Assembly: GCA_963575745.1 (NCBI GenBank)
Contig: CAUYUJ010016060.1
Coordinates: 1,274,460 to 1,300,085 of the forward strand
DNA length: 25,626 nucleotides
Direction of reading: 5' to 3'
Source of the DNA: Prorocentrum cordatum
Taxonomy: Eukaryota > Sar > Dinophyceae > Prorocentrales > Prorocentraceae
Shown: piece after piece, positions 16,240-24,841 of the stretch
How the letters are laid out: each line of letters begins with the position of its first letter
How positions within the stretch are numbered: the stretch's first letter is position 1
Made by a program: the position numbers and the translations under genes
Notes under the pieces: generated by a model
The model's input: only the letters and a program-made list of their open reading frames with translations
Told to the model about the DNA's origin: nothing
Databases searched by the model: none

Positions 16240-17140
16240 TGTCATGCAGGTCCTCATGACACTCAGGTCACTCACACCAATCACGGAGTCCATCGCAGAC
16301 CTACTCTTCTTCAAGGGTCCATCACAGACTCTTTCATTCCGCAGACTCGGTCACCTCATTTCTTCCTTCGTTTCCTCACTCAGACTCACTCAGACTGAAA
16401 TTCACCCAGACGCACTCAGGACATTAGCTCCAGACGCACTCTTAGGTATACACACCCTTTTTCTGTTCCCCAGGCCTTCCTGGTTTGGTGGTCTAATGCC
16501 GTCCATAAGAAGGCAGGCGTGGCAGATGATAACCCCACGGATGAGTCGCCAGGGGTGACGACATTCCAAGACTCGCGCCCACATCATGGGGATGCCTCAG
16601 GCGATTTGCCAATGTTTGCCCAGCAGACGTCTCTTTCGATGTGCGTGTGTTCCTCGCTCACTCACTCATCTCCTTCCGTGTCCCCATTCAGAGGCAATCA
16701 GTCGCATACATATTGAATCGTCAGCACCTCGTCCTCGACCAGACTCATGCATCACAGCTGGACCCTCATACTTTGGTTGAATCATCGTAAGATTCATTTG
16801 TACATACTCGCTCACACTCAGACTCGCCCACACCCAGGCCCACTCACCCTCGGGCTCACTCGCACTCAGATTCCCCCACCTCAGACTCACTCATACTCAA
16901 ACTACCTCGCACCCAGGCTCCCTCGCATTCCGAGTTGTGTTCGCCACATGCAAGTTCAGGCTCACCCACATTCAGATACGATCACACTCAGACCCATTCG
17001 CACTTAGACTCGTTCGCACCCTGACCCATTCATACCCACTCGTATTCAGACTGCCTATATCAAGATTGAGTCAAACTTATGCTCAATCATACCCAGACCC
17101 GATCACACCCCGGCTCGCTCACACTGATCACCTCCGCTCA
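16240..17140 (+). repeat. Degenerate 10-12 bp CACTCAGACTCA array
   Basis: Variants of CTCACTCAGACTCA, CACACCCAGGC, CGCACTCAGATTC and CATACTCAAACT recur throughout, densest at 16370-16440 and 16800-17110. The strand shows a C/T/A bias with little G. Encoded peptides (H/T/R/P/L/S-rich) are periodic and not taken as genes. Confidence 0.75.
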
Positions 17141-17504
17141 TACTGTTTCGCACAGATTCGCGCAAGGGTTGCCGTTATATAGCCGGCGTTGCATTTGGGC
17201 ACCCCAAGTGCCAGCAAGCGCCTCGAGTAACACGCCAGAGAGCGGGCGTAGCAATGCCATGCGTGTTTGCCTGAGTTGCCGCGGGGAGAACGGCAATGTG
17301 TTTCTCTCGTCTCTCCTGAAACATGCTCAGCGGAGGAGGACGTCCCTTAAAGTCATCGTTGCCGTCGGCGTCGTCGTTGCTGCGCCTTTCGTCTACGCGG
17401 ATTCGCTGTCACACCGAAGTGCTCATAGACAGATTTGTTTCAGCGAAGCGCGGCAGAAGTACGAGATGCACATGGGGGTTTCCGCGTCGAGTAATATGTC
17501 GAGT
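17141..17504. other. No recognised gene
   Basis: GC-richer sequence between two repeat arrays. A plus-strand frame 17079-17870 is open across it, but both ends lie in repeats and no domain is recognised. Confidence 0.45.
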
Positions 17505-17990
17505 GTCCTGCCTTCTCCACCCCTCCAGCCTCGTCGCTGCAATTTAGTCCTCCAGGGAAGCTTCGCCAGACCGCGGCAGGCATTGGACTACAGTGTTCTT
17601 TGTCAGTGTTCGAGCCCTCCGCACTGTACAAGTCTCACTAGTGCCATCTCTCCTGCTAGTCTCGCAGATACTACCTGGCTCTCCAGGGAGGCCCCCCCAG
17701 CTAGTGCTAACTCCAGGGAGGCTCCGCCAAACCGCGGCAGGTACCGGAATGCCTTGTTATTTACCAGGTGTCGTGCCTTTTCCACCCCACCAGCCTCGCC
17801 ACTACCATGTGGCCCTCCAGGGAGGCTCCGCCAGACGGTGACAGGCATTGGAATACAGTGTTGCTTATAAGGTTTCGTAGCCGTCGCACTCCACCAGCCT
17901 TACGGGTGCCCCGCCAGACCGCGGCAGGCATCGGGATGCAGTGTTATTCATGAGGAGTCGCGCCTTTCCCACCCCGCCAGTCCAACCTGT
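17505..17990 (+). repeat. ~95-150 bp tandem repeat, core CCGCCAGACCGCGGCAGG
   Basis: The core CTCCAGGGAGGCTCCGCCAG, ACCGCGGCAGGCATTGGAAT and ACAGTGTT recurs at about 17558, 17709, 17811 and 17905, with a truncated copy at about 17680. Units also share TTTCCACCCC.CCAGCCTCG. Spacing varies from about 95 to 150 bases. Confidence 0.8.
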
Positions 17991-18559
17991 ATGTGCTGGT
18001 CCTTCAATGTCTTTCGGGCTTTTACGTGTGCTGTGAGCCCGCGTTGTCGTTTTCGGCACCGCCTGATCCCGAGGCTTTGCCTCCTCCGGCCTCGCCGTGA
18101 GGCTGCGCTCTTTCCCCTCCCCCCCTCTCTGTGAATTCAAGCTTCGCGCGGCCCGCTTAGCTTCGACTGGGAGAGGTACGCTCTCGACCCGCGAATTAAA
18201 AAAGTGTAAACCCACGACCCCACTGAAACGCTGGCGTGGGGAACTCCGAACATATTCGGTCGCTCTGCAACTTCCTGCCTCCGGGGGCCCACGCCGGGCC
18301 CCGGGTCAAGTAATAACACGGCACGGCTGGAGGCGAAAAGCGCGCCCCATGGCACCGCGCGGGGACTGCTGGGCGCCCCCGCCTTGGAACACTCACGGGC
18401 CACGGGGGGGTCCGGGTCTGGTGGAACCCCACCACACACACGCACGCACGCGTGTCCCAATATGTTCCGTGTCATGGGTGGCGACGGATTTTCCCCCCCT
18501 CCCCGCTCGCCCCCCTCGTCCCCTCCCTCTCCCCCCTCCCCCCCCTCGAGCCCGCCCAG
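17991..18559. other. No recognised gene; pyrimidine tract at the 3' side
   Basis: 18491-18559 is nearly pure C/T on the plus strand and ends CCCGCCCAG, a strong 3' splice-like signal leading into the next candidate exon. Upstream sequence shows no repeat family or coding signal that I trust, although a 337-codon plus-strand frame (18097-19110) is open across it. Confidence 0.5.
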
Positions 18560-18687
18560 CAGCTGGCGCGTTCCAGAGGCGAACCCTCCTTGGGCGGCGC
18601 CTCTCCCCCTCCGGCCAGGGGAGGCCGGCGGGAGCAGAACGGCGCCGCTCCGCCGGCGGAAAGCTGGCAGGATGCGGCGGAGGCAAG
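18560..18687 (+). CDS. Candidate internal exon, unknown protein
   Basis: The segment lies between a long polypyrimidine run ending CCCGCCCAG (18559) and AAG followed by GTGAGA (18688-18693), a good donor. The frame starting at 18560 gives QLARSRGEPSLGGASPPP, ARGGRREQNGAAPPAES and WQDAAEA, then would hit TGA within the donor. It looks like a disordered, P/G/R-rich linker followed by a short acidic helix. A second frame is also open here, so the reading frame is not certain. No family recognised. Confidence 0.33.
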
Positions 18688-18774
18688 GTGAGACGTCAAC
18701 ATTTGTCGGAGCCAGGGTGGTCGGGAGACCTCGCCTGTCCCCCAAATTGGTGTCGTTTTTGGGGCCCGACGCGG

Positions 18775-18890
18775 GCTCGATGCGGAGTCGACGCAGACTT
18801 GGCGTGGTGTCGGCGCGGATTCGACACGGATTCGACACGGATCCGACGAGCACGACATGGATTCGACACGGATTCGCAGCGGATAGGGCT
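18775..18890 (+). repeat. GATTCGACACG short tandem repeat
   Basis: GATTCGACACG and relatives (GGAGTCGACGCA, GGATCCGACGAG, GGATTCGCAGCG) recur about every 11-12 bases, cleanest at 18818-18840 and 18858-18880. Confidence 0.75.
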
Positions 18891-18973
18891 GCGACGGGAC
18901 AGACAAGGTCCCCCGAGGATGCAACATAAAGTCGGTCGGTCGGAAACCCACGAAGGTTCGGGTGTTGCCAGAC

Positions 18974-19105
18974 GTACCCCTGGCCCAAGGTGCCCGCAGG
19001 ATTCCCAAAGAGGCCCCCGGGGCCTCCAGAGCACCACTCACGAGGGCCTCAGGGGCTGCAAAATGGAGCGAGACAGGGCTGGGGGCGCCTGTGGCCAGGG
19101 TTACC
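18974..19105. repeat. Imperfect foldback with central perfect palindrome
   Basis: The outer arms GTACCCCTGGCC...GCCC (18974-18996) and GGGGGCGCCTGTGGCCAGGG TTAC (19081-19104) pair imperfectly. Between them 19010-19026 is a perfect palindrome, GAGGCCCC C GGGGCCTC. Confidence 0.55.
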
Positions 19106-19543
19106 TCTAGCCCAGCAGCAACCCCCGGAAGGAGACCCCAGAGCGGCCAGAGATGAGCCACGCTGGAGCCCAGGCCCCACGGGTGAGGCGGCGGGGCCGA
19201 GGGATCCGCCGCTGTCCGCGACAGAATTATGCATGGGGCCGGCACGCGACATACTGTCGGGGCCCTGAAGAAGGAACCCTTTTCGTTGGGGAGGGGCTCC
19301 GCGTTCCTGGAGTGTTTCGCAGCTTGCCTCAGGTGTTCCTTATGTTCTCGACAGGAAATCGAAGGTTAACTTATGGAGAAAAGGGGCCTCGTTCCTTATT
19401 TAGGGTTCCTTAGGTCAACGCTCCGACTGTAGAAGACGAATCTCAGGGGCCACGCTAGGGTGGGATCGGCTCAGGGAAGGACGACCTTCTCGGAACCGAG
19501 GTTCGCAGGTTTTTTTCCATAGGTTCGTCGGTTCTTGCCGTCT
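19106..19543. other. No recognised gene
   Basis: Mixed sequence. No coding frame, repeat or regulatory motif supported. TTCCTTATTTAGGGTTCCTTAGG near 19393-19412 contains a short direct repeat of TTCCTTA. Confidence 0.5.
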
Positions 19544-19772
19544 CTCCAGCCTCGGGGTGCGTGCCAGCAGCTGCGCCCCGCCCAGGGCCTTCTGGAAGTG
19601 CCCAGATCCTCCCGAACGGCCGCCAGAGAGCCGAGCTATGACCCGAAAGTCCGAGGGCATCGTCCAGGGGGGATAGGCTATAGGCTCAGGGGGGATGCAT
19701 GGGCCCCCAATCGCCCACTCATCGCCGACAGGGGGCCCGATGTCCCACGCCCGCCCAGGAGCATGCGGACTC
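19544..19772. repeat. Dispersed ~230-bp repeat, copy 2
   Basis: The second copy of the family at 9189-9415, same orientation and block order (CCAGCCTCGGGGTGCGTGCC, GAAGTGCCCAGATCCTCC, AACGGCCGCC, CATCGCCGACAGGGGG). Some similarity may extend upstream through CGAGGTT...GGTTTTT. Confidence 0.6.
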
Positions 19773-19879
19773 ATCGCCGGGGGCCTACTGCCGATGTTTC
19801 GTCCATGCATCAGTGACTCCAGGACGAGGTTCTCCCCCCCCCCCCCCTCTGTGCCGGCCCACCCCTGCCGCTGCCCCTC

Positions 19880-19882
<3 letters not shown>

Positions 19883-19942
<60 letters not shown>
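19883..19942 (+). repeat. (AGC)20 microsatellite
   Basis: Twenty uninterrupted AGC units. Plus-strand frames read poly-Q, poly-S or poly-A; minus-strand frames read poly-L, poly-A or poly-C. No gene context selects one of them. Confidence 0.97.
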
Positions 19943-19943
<1 letters not shown>

Positions 19944-20000
19944 GCAGGGAGGCGTGCGAGCGAGCGCCCACCTGGCGGCGCCAGTGGCCGGCCACGCGCC

Positions 20001-20145
20001 GAGGGGGGTGGGGTGAGGGGGGAAGGCTTCTCAGAAGCACCCCTGCTTCTCAGAAGGCGCGGGCCGTCTCTGTACATGCGAGGCCAGTTCCTTCTAAGAA
20101 GCAGCCCCCTTCTGAGAAGCCTTCCCCCCTCCCCCTGCCCCCCTC
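20001..20145. mobile_element. Foldback element with CTTCTCAGAAG arms
   Basis: Left arm 20001-20057 and right arm 20090-20145 are inverted copies around a 32-base loop. AGGGGGGAAGGCTTCTCAGA (20016-20035) is a perfect match to its partner, and CTGCTTCTCAGAAGG pairs with CCTTCTAAGAAGCAG. CGCGCC occurs just outside both ends (19995-20000 and about 20148-20153), a possible short target duplication. The arms are themselves made of the palindrome clustered at 10795-10945. Confidence 0.8.
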
Positions 20146-20319
20146 TGCGCGCCGCTAAAGTGGGCACGGGTGCTCCACCCCTGGGCGTTTCGGGCCCCAC
20201 AGGCGGCGGCGCCAGGGGTGCCGAGAGAGGGGCGAGGGGCGATCGGCGGGGCGCCCGGGGGGGGGGGGGCGTCGGAGGGGGCGGGCCTCCTCAGGAAGCT
20301 CGGAGGATGTCTGGGAACA

Positions 20320-20395
20320 TCCTCCTCCTCCTCCACCTCCTCCTCCTCCTCCTCCTCCTCCTCCTCCTCCTCCTCCTCCTCCTCCCATTCCCCCT
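20320..20395 (+). repeat. (CTC)n microsatellite
   Basis: About 75 bases of CTC repeats with one CAC interruption near 20334, followed by CCCCCT runs to about 20409. Confidence 0.92.
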
Positions 20396-20528
20396 CCCCC
20401 TCCCCCTCCACTCGTGGCCAAGGCTCGCCGCGGCCAGGAAAGCCCCCTGTCGTTCCTGATGGTAGCGCGGCGGCCGCGGCCGTAGCGGGTACTGTGCAGC
20501 CGCAGTCAGCAGCGGGATAGGGGCGCAG

Positions 20529-20659
20529 GAAGAGAGGGCGCTCCCCCGCACCAGCGCCCTGGGCGCCGTCGCCGCCCGCCGCAGGACGTTCTGGGCGCTG
20601 CCGTTCCTGGGCCGCTGGCTGCGGCGCAACTTCCGTGACGAGACGCTGCCCGCGCGCAG
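20529..20659 (+). CDS. Candidate exon, high-GC3, unknown protein
   Basis: The frame reads EERALPRTSALGAVAARR, RTFWALPFLGRWLRRNFR and DETLPARR. Of 43 codons from 20532, 42 end in G or C, matching the TPR exon at 887-1021 and contrasting with the flanks, which is the main evidence. It is preceded by GGGCGCAG (20521-20528), a usable acceptor, and followed by AG/GCGCCG at 20660, which would need a GC-type donor of the kind known in dinoflagellates. The frame is open 20466-20759 without an ATG. The basic, hydrophobic, acid-poor start could be part of a transit peptide or a membrane-proximal region. No family recognised. Confidence 0.38.
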
Positions 20660-20746
20660 GCGCCGGAGGAGGAGGGGCTGGGGGACGCCAACTCTCAGAG
20701 GATCGGAGACTGTGAAACTGCATACGCACCGTTTCTGTGAGCTCAG

Positions 20747-20851
20747 CGCGAATCTTTAGATCGGCGCCTGGGCCCCTTTGGCGACGCCTCCAGCGCCGCC
20801 TCCGGCGCGCTTCAAGGAGGGTCCAGTGCCGGTCCAAGAAAGCCGTGCGGA
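20747..20851. repeat. GC-rich hairpin repeat, copy 5
   Basis: The ordered blocks GCGCGAATCTTTAGATCGGC, TGGCGACGCCTCCAGCGCCG, GGCGCGCTTC, GGGTCCAGTGCCGGTCCAAG and GTGCGG match copies 1 and 4. The central stem is decayed, the outer arms are partly kept. It lies immediately upstream of the next candidate exon. Confidence 0.7.
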
Positions 20852-20893
20852 CCTCTGGGAAGTTTGTGTTTATGCCGATTTGCCTTCTTCTAG

Positions 20894-21063
20894 ACAACTC
20901 TCAGAGGAGGAAAGGTACCGACGCTGCTGCTCTTTCCTCGTCGCCTCGGCTGGAATCGCCTCGAAATCCTGGTCACAACGCACCCCAGAAGAGGTCCGTG
21001 GAGCAGCGGTATCGGTATCTTTGTACTCCCTCGAGCTCGGTGGAGTCAGTGGGGAAATTCAGG
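20894..21063 (+). CDS. Candidate internal exon, unknown protein
   Basis: This 170-base segment lies between TTTGCCTTCTTCTAG (ending 20893), the best acceptor in the window, and CAGG/GTAAGC at 21064, a near-consensus donor. The open frame gives QLSEEERYRRCCSFLVAS, AGIASKSWSQRTPEEVRG and AAVSVSLYSLELGGVSGEIQ. It has a charged N-terminal part and a mixed hydrophobic C-terminal part like a folded domain, and ordinary amino-acid composition. It enters with its first base as codon position 3 and leaves after codon position 1. Two other plus-strand and one minus-strand frame are open here, but only this one suits both splice signals and a normal composition. No family recognised. Confidence 0.42.
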
Positions 21064-21420
21064 GTAAGCGCATTGCTTTGGGACTTGGGCCGTTGTGGGA
21101 GGAAGTCTGGGGGGACTGGTGCCTCCAAGGTCCGAAAGCCGTGCGGTGAGGTGTCTGAAGATTTCGAGGGCACCGAACCGTCTGTCACCGCACCGTCCCG
21201 GGACACCCCAAGCTCTGAACCAACACCGATCCTGGCTGGGCCGCCGATGCTGAGCACAGGACCGGTGTACTACGCCTTCCTGGCCAGGCCAGGGGGCCTT
21301 GGTAAGAGGCCTGTGTGGCGCCATCGGAGGGCGACTTGGGGGCCTCTCGAAGGCGAGAATCCGAGAAATCTTCAAAACCGCAGGGGACTCAGCGGTTGCT
21401 GTGCCCTGAGGAATTGGTAG
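21064..21420. other. No firm gene
   Basis: It follows the donor at 21064 and is presumed intron if that is real. A further donor-like GTAAGA at 21303 follows an open stretch, but no convincing acceptor defines it. A partial palindrome around CCTTCCTGGCCAGGCCAGGG is at 21278-21297. Confidence 0.45.
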
Positions 21421-21620
21421 GCGCCCTCTGGGACCGTCCTGGACGCCTCCAACCTCTAGGGTCATCTTGAGGCCATATTGGGCCGTCTTCGAGCCGTCTT
21501 GACACGTTTTGGAGGTACTCGTATTGATCTTGGAGCTAATGAGGGGGGGGTCTGAGGCCGTCTTGGCTCGGCAGCGATCCTGGGACGTCTCGGAGACAGT
21601 GTTTGTGATGCTGCGGTCGA
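21421..21620 (-). repeat. CCAAGATGG-type array, reverse orientation
   Basis: GGCCGTCTTCGAGCCGTCTTG, GATCTTGGAGC, GTCATCTTGAGG and CCGTCTTGGCTCGG are the reverse complement of the CCAAGACGGCTC words at 11656-12225. The association with a G-run beside GAGCTAAT also mirrors the GGGGGGCTCTAATTA block at 12058. Confidence 0.65.
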
Positions 21621-21658
21621 GGCACTGCCTTCCGGGTGGCCAGCGGTTCGGCCCGACG

Positions 21659-21853
21659 CTCGGGGGCGGCAAAGAGGGGGGTGATGACTAGGGGGGGGTG
21701 GATATCATGGCGGGGGCCATGATATTCCCCAGATTTCATGGCGTCTCTTCTTGTTTCATTACGTCCCTGGGCCCCCCGCTGGGCCGCGCACATGCCGCCG
21801 GTCATGATTTGCACCCCCCCCTCTTTGACCCCCCCCTCTTTGCCGCTCCCGAG
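21659..21853. mobile_element. TIR element with CGGCAAAGAGGGGGG ends
   Basis: The left end CTCGGGGGCGGCAAAGAGGG and right end (reversed) CTCGGGAGCGGCAAAGAGGG are inverted copies. Similarity continues about 55 bases inward through a second G-run to AATCATGRC. The 195-bp element contains its own hairpin at 21702-21725 (ATATCATGGC, loop GGGG, GCCATGATAT). The flanks both show ACG next to the ends, too short to call a target duplication. Confidence 0.7.
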
Positions 21854-22254
21854 ACGCGCACAGCGGCCAGACCGCATCTTCAAAGTTGGCACGCCAAGCA
21901 CCCCAGCGGCAAAACACAGGGGGCGGCGCATTGTCGATGCCTCCGGCAAATTACAGCCACCCTCTGCCTTTGTGGGACATGCGGGTCGAAAGTGTGGCCA
22001 CGCTGAGGAGTTGAGGAAGACATCGGGGGAACGCTGAGACGGGGCCCTCTGGGGCTGTCGTCTGGCGCCTTTGGGGCCTTGCGGGCCTCTCTGGGTGCCC
22101 CGAAGAATATTACTTCAACGTGCGGCCGTGCCCCCAAATGGCGGGCATGCCCCTGTGCGTTGCCCAGAAACCGTTGGGAATCCACAGGCCTCTGCGCGGC
22201 GCAGAGGCCCGTTCGCTGCGCGTAAGAGGTTCTATGCCATGCCATTGATTGTTG
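21854..22254. other. No recognised gene; perfect hairpin at 22187-22209
   Basis: GGCCTCTGCGC (22187-22197) and GCGCAGAGGCC (22199-22209) form a perfect 11-bp inverted repeat with a one-base centre. No coding frame is supported. Confidence 0.6.
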
Positions 22255-22475
22255 GTTCTTGCTGCCAGGGCCCGAGGATTTTTGACATGGCGCGCCCCCA
22301 CGCCCCATGTCCTACTTCGGCCCTGGCTGCTAGAACCCAGGATTTTTGACGTGGCGCACCCACGCGCACCGTGTCAAAGGTCCTTGGGTTCTGGCTGGCA
22401 GCCCCCACGGATTTTTGACATGGCGCACCTCCGCACCTCCGCGCCCCCGCGCCCCGTGCCAAAAGTCTCATTCGC
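22255..22475. repeat. Three tandem hairpin units, GGATTTTTGACATGGCGC type
   Basis: GGATTTTTGACATGGCGC or close variants occur near 22277, 22340 and 22410. Each is followed by a C-rich loop and then the inverted partner (CCATGTC at 22305, CCGTGTCAAA at 22369, CCGTGCCAAAA near 22454). The units are joined by an inverted pair of GGTTCTTGCTGCCAGGGCC and GGCCCTGGCTGCTAGAACC. It lies immediately before the 18-bp array. Confidence 0.7.
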
Positions 22476-22482
22476 CTCCCCT

Positions 22483-23996
22483 CCTTGGTTTTCGGCGCCC
22501 CCTTGGTTTTAGGCGCCCACTTGGTTTTCGGCGTCCCCTTGGTTTTCGGCACCTTTCTGGTTTTCGGCGCCCCCTTGGCTTTCGGCGCCTTCTGGGCTTT
22601 CGGCGCTCCTTGGTGTTCGGCGCCCCCGTTGGATTTCGGCGCCGCCCTTGATTTTCGACACCCCCTTGGTTTTCGGCGCTCCCGTGGTTCTTTGCGTCCC
22701 CTTGGTTTTCGGCGCCCTTCTGCTTTTCAGCGCTCCTTTGGCGCCCTTGTGTGTTTTTCGGCGCTTCCTTGGTTTTTGGCGATCCCTTGATTTTGAGCGC
22801 CTTGTTGGTTTTCGTCGCTCCTTTGGTTCTCGGCGCCCCTTTAGCTTTCGGCGCCTCTTTGGTTTTCGGCGCCTCTTGGGTGTTCGGCGCCCTTTTGGTT
22901 TTCGGCGCTCTGTTGGTGTTCGGCGGCCCTTCGGTTTGGGCGCCTCTTTAGTTCTCGGCGCCCCTTTAGTTATCGGCGCCCTTTGGGTTTGCGGCGCTCA
23001 TTTGGTTTTCGGCGCCCTTTTGGTTTTACGCGACTCTGTGGTTTTCGGTACCCCTCTTGTTTTCGGCACCTTTCAGGGGTTTCGCTGCCCGTGTGATGTT
23101 CGGCGTCCCATTTGGTTCTCGGCCCCTGTTGATTTTCGGAGCCTCGTGAGTTTTCGGCGCCCCTTTGGTTTTCGGCGCTCCCCTTGATGTTCGGCGCCGC
23201 TTTTGGTTTTAGGTGCCCCCTTGGTTTTCGGCGCCCTATTGGTTTTCGGCGCCCTGTTGGTTTTCGACGCCCTTTTGGTTGTCGGCGCCCCCGTTGGTTG
23301 TCGGCGCCCCTTTTTGTTGCCGGCACCTCTTTGGTTTTCGACGCCCGTTTGATTGTCGGCGCCCCTAGGGTTTTCGGCGCTCCAGTTAGTTTCGGCGCTC
23401 CTTGGGTGTTCAGCTCCCTTTTGGTGTTCGGCGTCCCTTTGGTTTTCGGCGCCCTGTCGTTTTTCGGCGCTCCTTTGGTTTTCCGCGCCTTTTTGGTTGT
23501 CGTCGCCCTTTTGGTTTTTGCGCCGTCTTTGTTCTCGGTGCCCCTTTAGTTGTCGGCGCCCTGTCGGTTTTCGGCGCTCATTTGGTTTTCGATGACCTTT
23601 TGGTTTTACGCGCCCCTATGATTTTCGGCGCCTTTTTTGTTTTCGGCCCTCCTTTGGTTTGCGTCGGCTTGTTAGGTTTTCGGCACCCCTTGGGGTTTGT
23701 GCCTTCTTGGTTTTCGGTGTCCCTTTGGTTTTCGGCGCCCCTGTGTTTTTGTACGGCGCCCTTTCAGTTTTCGGCGGCCCTTTGGTTTTCGGCACCCTAT
23801 TGGTTTGTTGTTCGGCGCCCCTTTGATTTACGGTGCATTTTCGGTCATTGGTGGCCCTTTTTGGTTTTCGGCGCCCTTTTGGCGTTCGGCGCCCCGTTGG
23901 TTTTTGGCGCCCCTTTGGCTTTGGCGCCCCTCTGGTTGTCGGCGCCTCTTTGGTTTTCGGCATCGCTTTGGTTTTCGGCGTCCCTTTGGTTCCCCT
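22483..23996. repeat. 18-bp minisatellite, GGTTTTCGGCGCCCCTTT
   Basis: About 1.5 kb, roughly 80 units by length, of GGTTTTCGGCGCCCCTTT with point variation and occasional indels. Each unit holds the palindrome GGCGCC. As 18 is a multiple of three, several frames stay open on both strands: plus-strand frames repeat VFGAPL, minus-strand frames repeat PKTKGA or KPKGRR. There is no start context, signal peptide or splice-defined edge, and the openness of both strands argues for a satellite, not a repeat protein. Confidence 0.93.
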
Positions 23997-24675
23997 TTCA
24001 TAGTGAGGTGAAACGTTTCCTGGATCTGGTGGGTGTACAACTGGGAATACGGTGCTGTTGCAGATGAGTTTCCTGGAAATGATGGCTTCCATCAGGGCAG
24101 GTGTTACGGAGGTCCAGACGGGTGGAGGTGGTCGTTGAGTGGGAGGGCGTCGCCATGATGGTGGGCGTCGCCTCGGTTTCTTCACTTTGGGAGGGAGGTG
24201 CAGCTCTCCAAGCGCACGTTGCAAGCTCACCTGCTCTGATTCCCGAGTGTCCGCTCGGTTGGCAGGTGGATCAAAGCGTCGGATCGCCAGCGCCTCAAAG
24301 TGAACACTCGAGGACTCCGTAGGAACCCAGAGCGCCGGGATGAAAACCAGCGAATGTCCTTATCTCCTCACGTCCCCGTACCTCGGTCTGCTCCCTGGTC
24401 TAACCCCTGGATGGAGAATGGCACGTGCCTGCTTACATGCTCTTGGATCTGTCCTTGGAGTGCAGGGAGGGCCCCAGAGCGAAGACACGCCTCTTGCCTG
24501 TGTGCTACGATGCGCACGTGTCAAAGATGTACACAGTCGCTCGACGTGGTCCCACGGGCCCGCCCCGTGCTCCCGACACCGCCGTCACAACAGCGGGCTC
24601 GTCCCAGTCCTCCATCCGGGTGGCAGCATGTGGTGCACGCGGCGGGCCCAGCGGTCTGGAACATTGGCTTAACGG
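23997..24675. other. No recognised gene
   Basis: Unique-looking sequence with balanced composition. Short frames on both strands (24101-24322 plus, 24300-24767 plus) have normal amino-acid use but no recognised domain or splice-defined edges. Confidence 0.45.
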
Positions 24676-24841
24676 GCGAAGAACGGTATAACATAATTTT
24701 TGTTCGCTGTCAGGGGCGCCTGTCCCAGGGCGGCTGGAAAGTCTATACCCTTACGGTGGCACCGTAGGGGTATAAACTTTCCAGCCGCCCAGGGACAGGC
24801 GCCCCCGACAGCGAAAAAGTTTATTTTATACCGTTCTTCGC
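24676..24841. mobile_element. 166-bp near-perfect palindrome (foldback element)
   Basis: The left arm 24676-24758 and right arm 24760-24841 are inverted copies at roughly 90 percent, around a single-base centre (CGGTG G CACCG). Matching blocks include GCGAAGAACGGTATAA, GGGGCGCCTGTCCC and GGGCGGCTGGAAAGT. ATTGGC lies outside both ends (24663-24668 and 24847-24852), with imperfect arm similarity up to it, so a 5-6 bp target duplication is possible. No coding content. Confidence 0.9.

Noticed and set aside
19883-19942. Poly-Q or poly-A tract of a protein
   Set aside because: The repeat is open in several frames on both strands and no adjoining exon is supported.
22483-23996. Secreted or structural VFGAPL repeat protein
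   Set aside because: Both strands are equally open because of the 18-bp period; there is no start, signal peptide or non-repetitive domain.
22255-23996. CRISPR array
   Set aside because: There are no constant repeats separated by unique spacers, the units are contiguous, and no cas-like gene or prokaryotic context is present.
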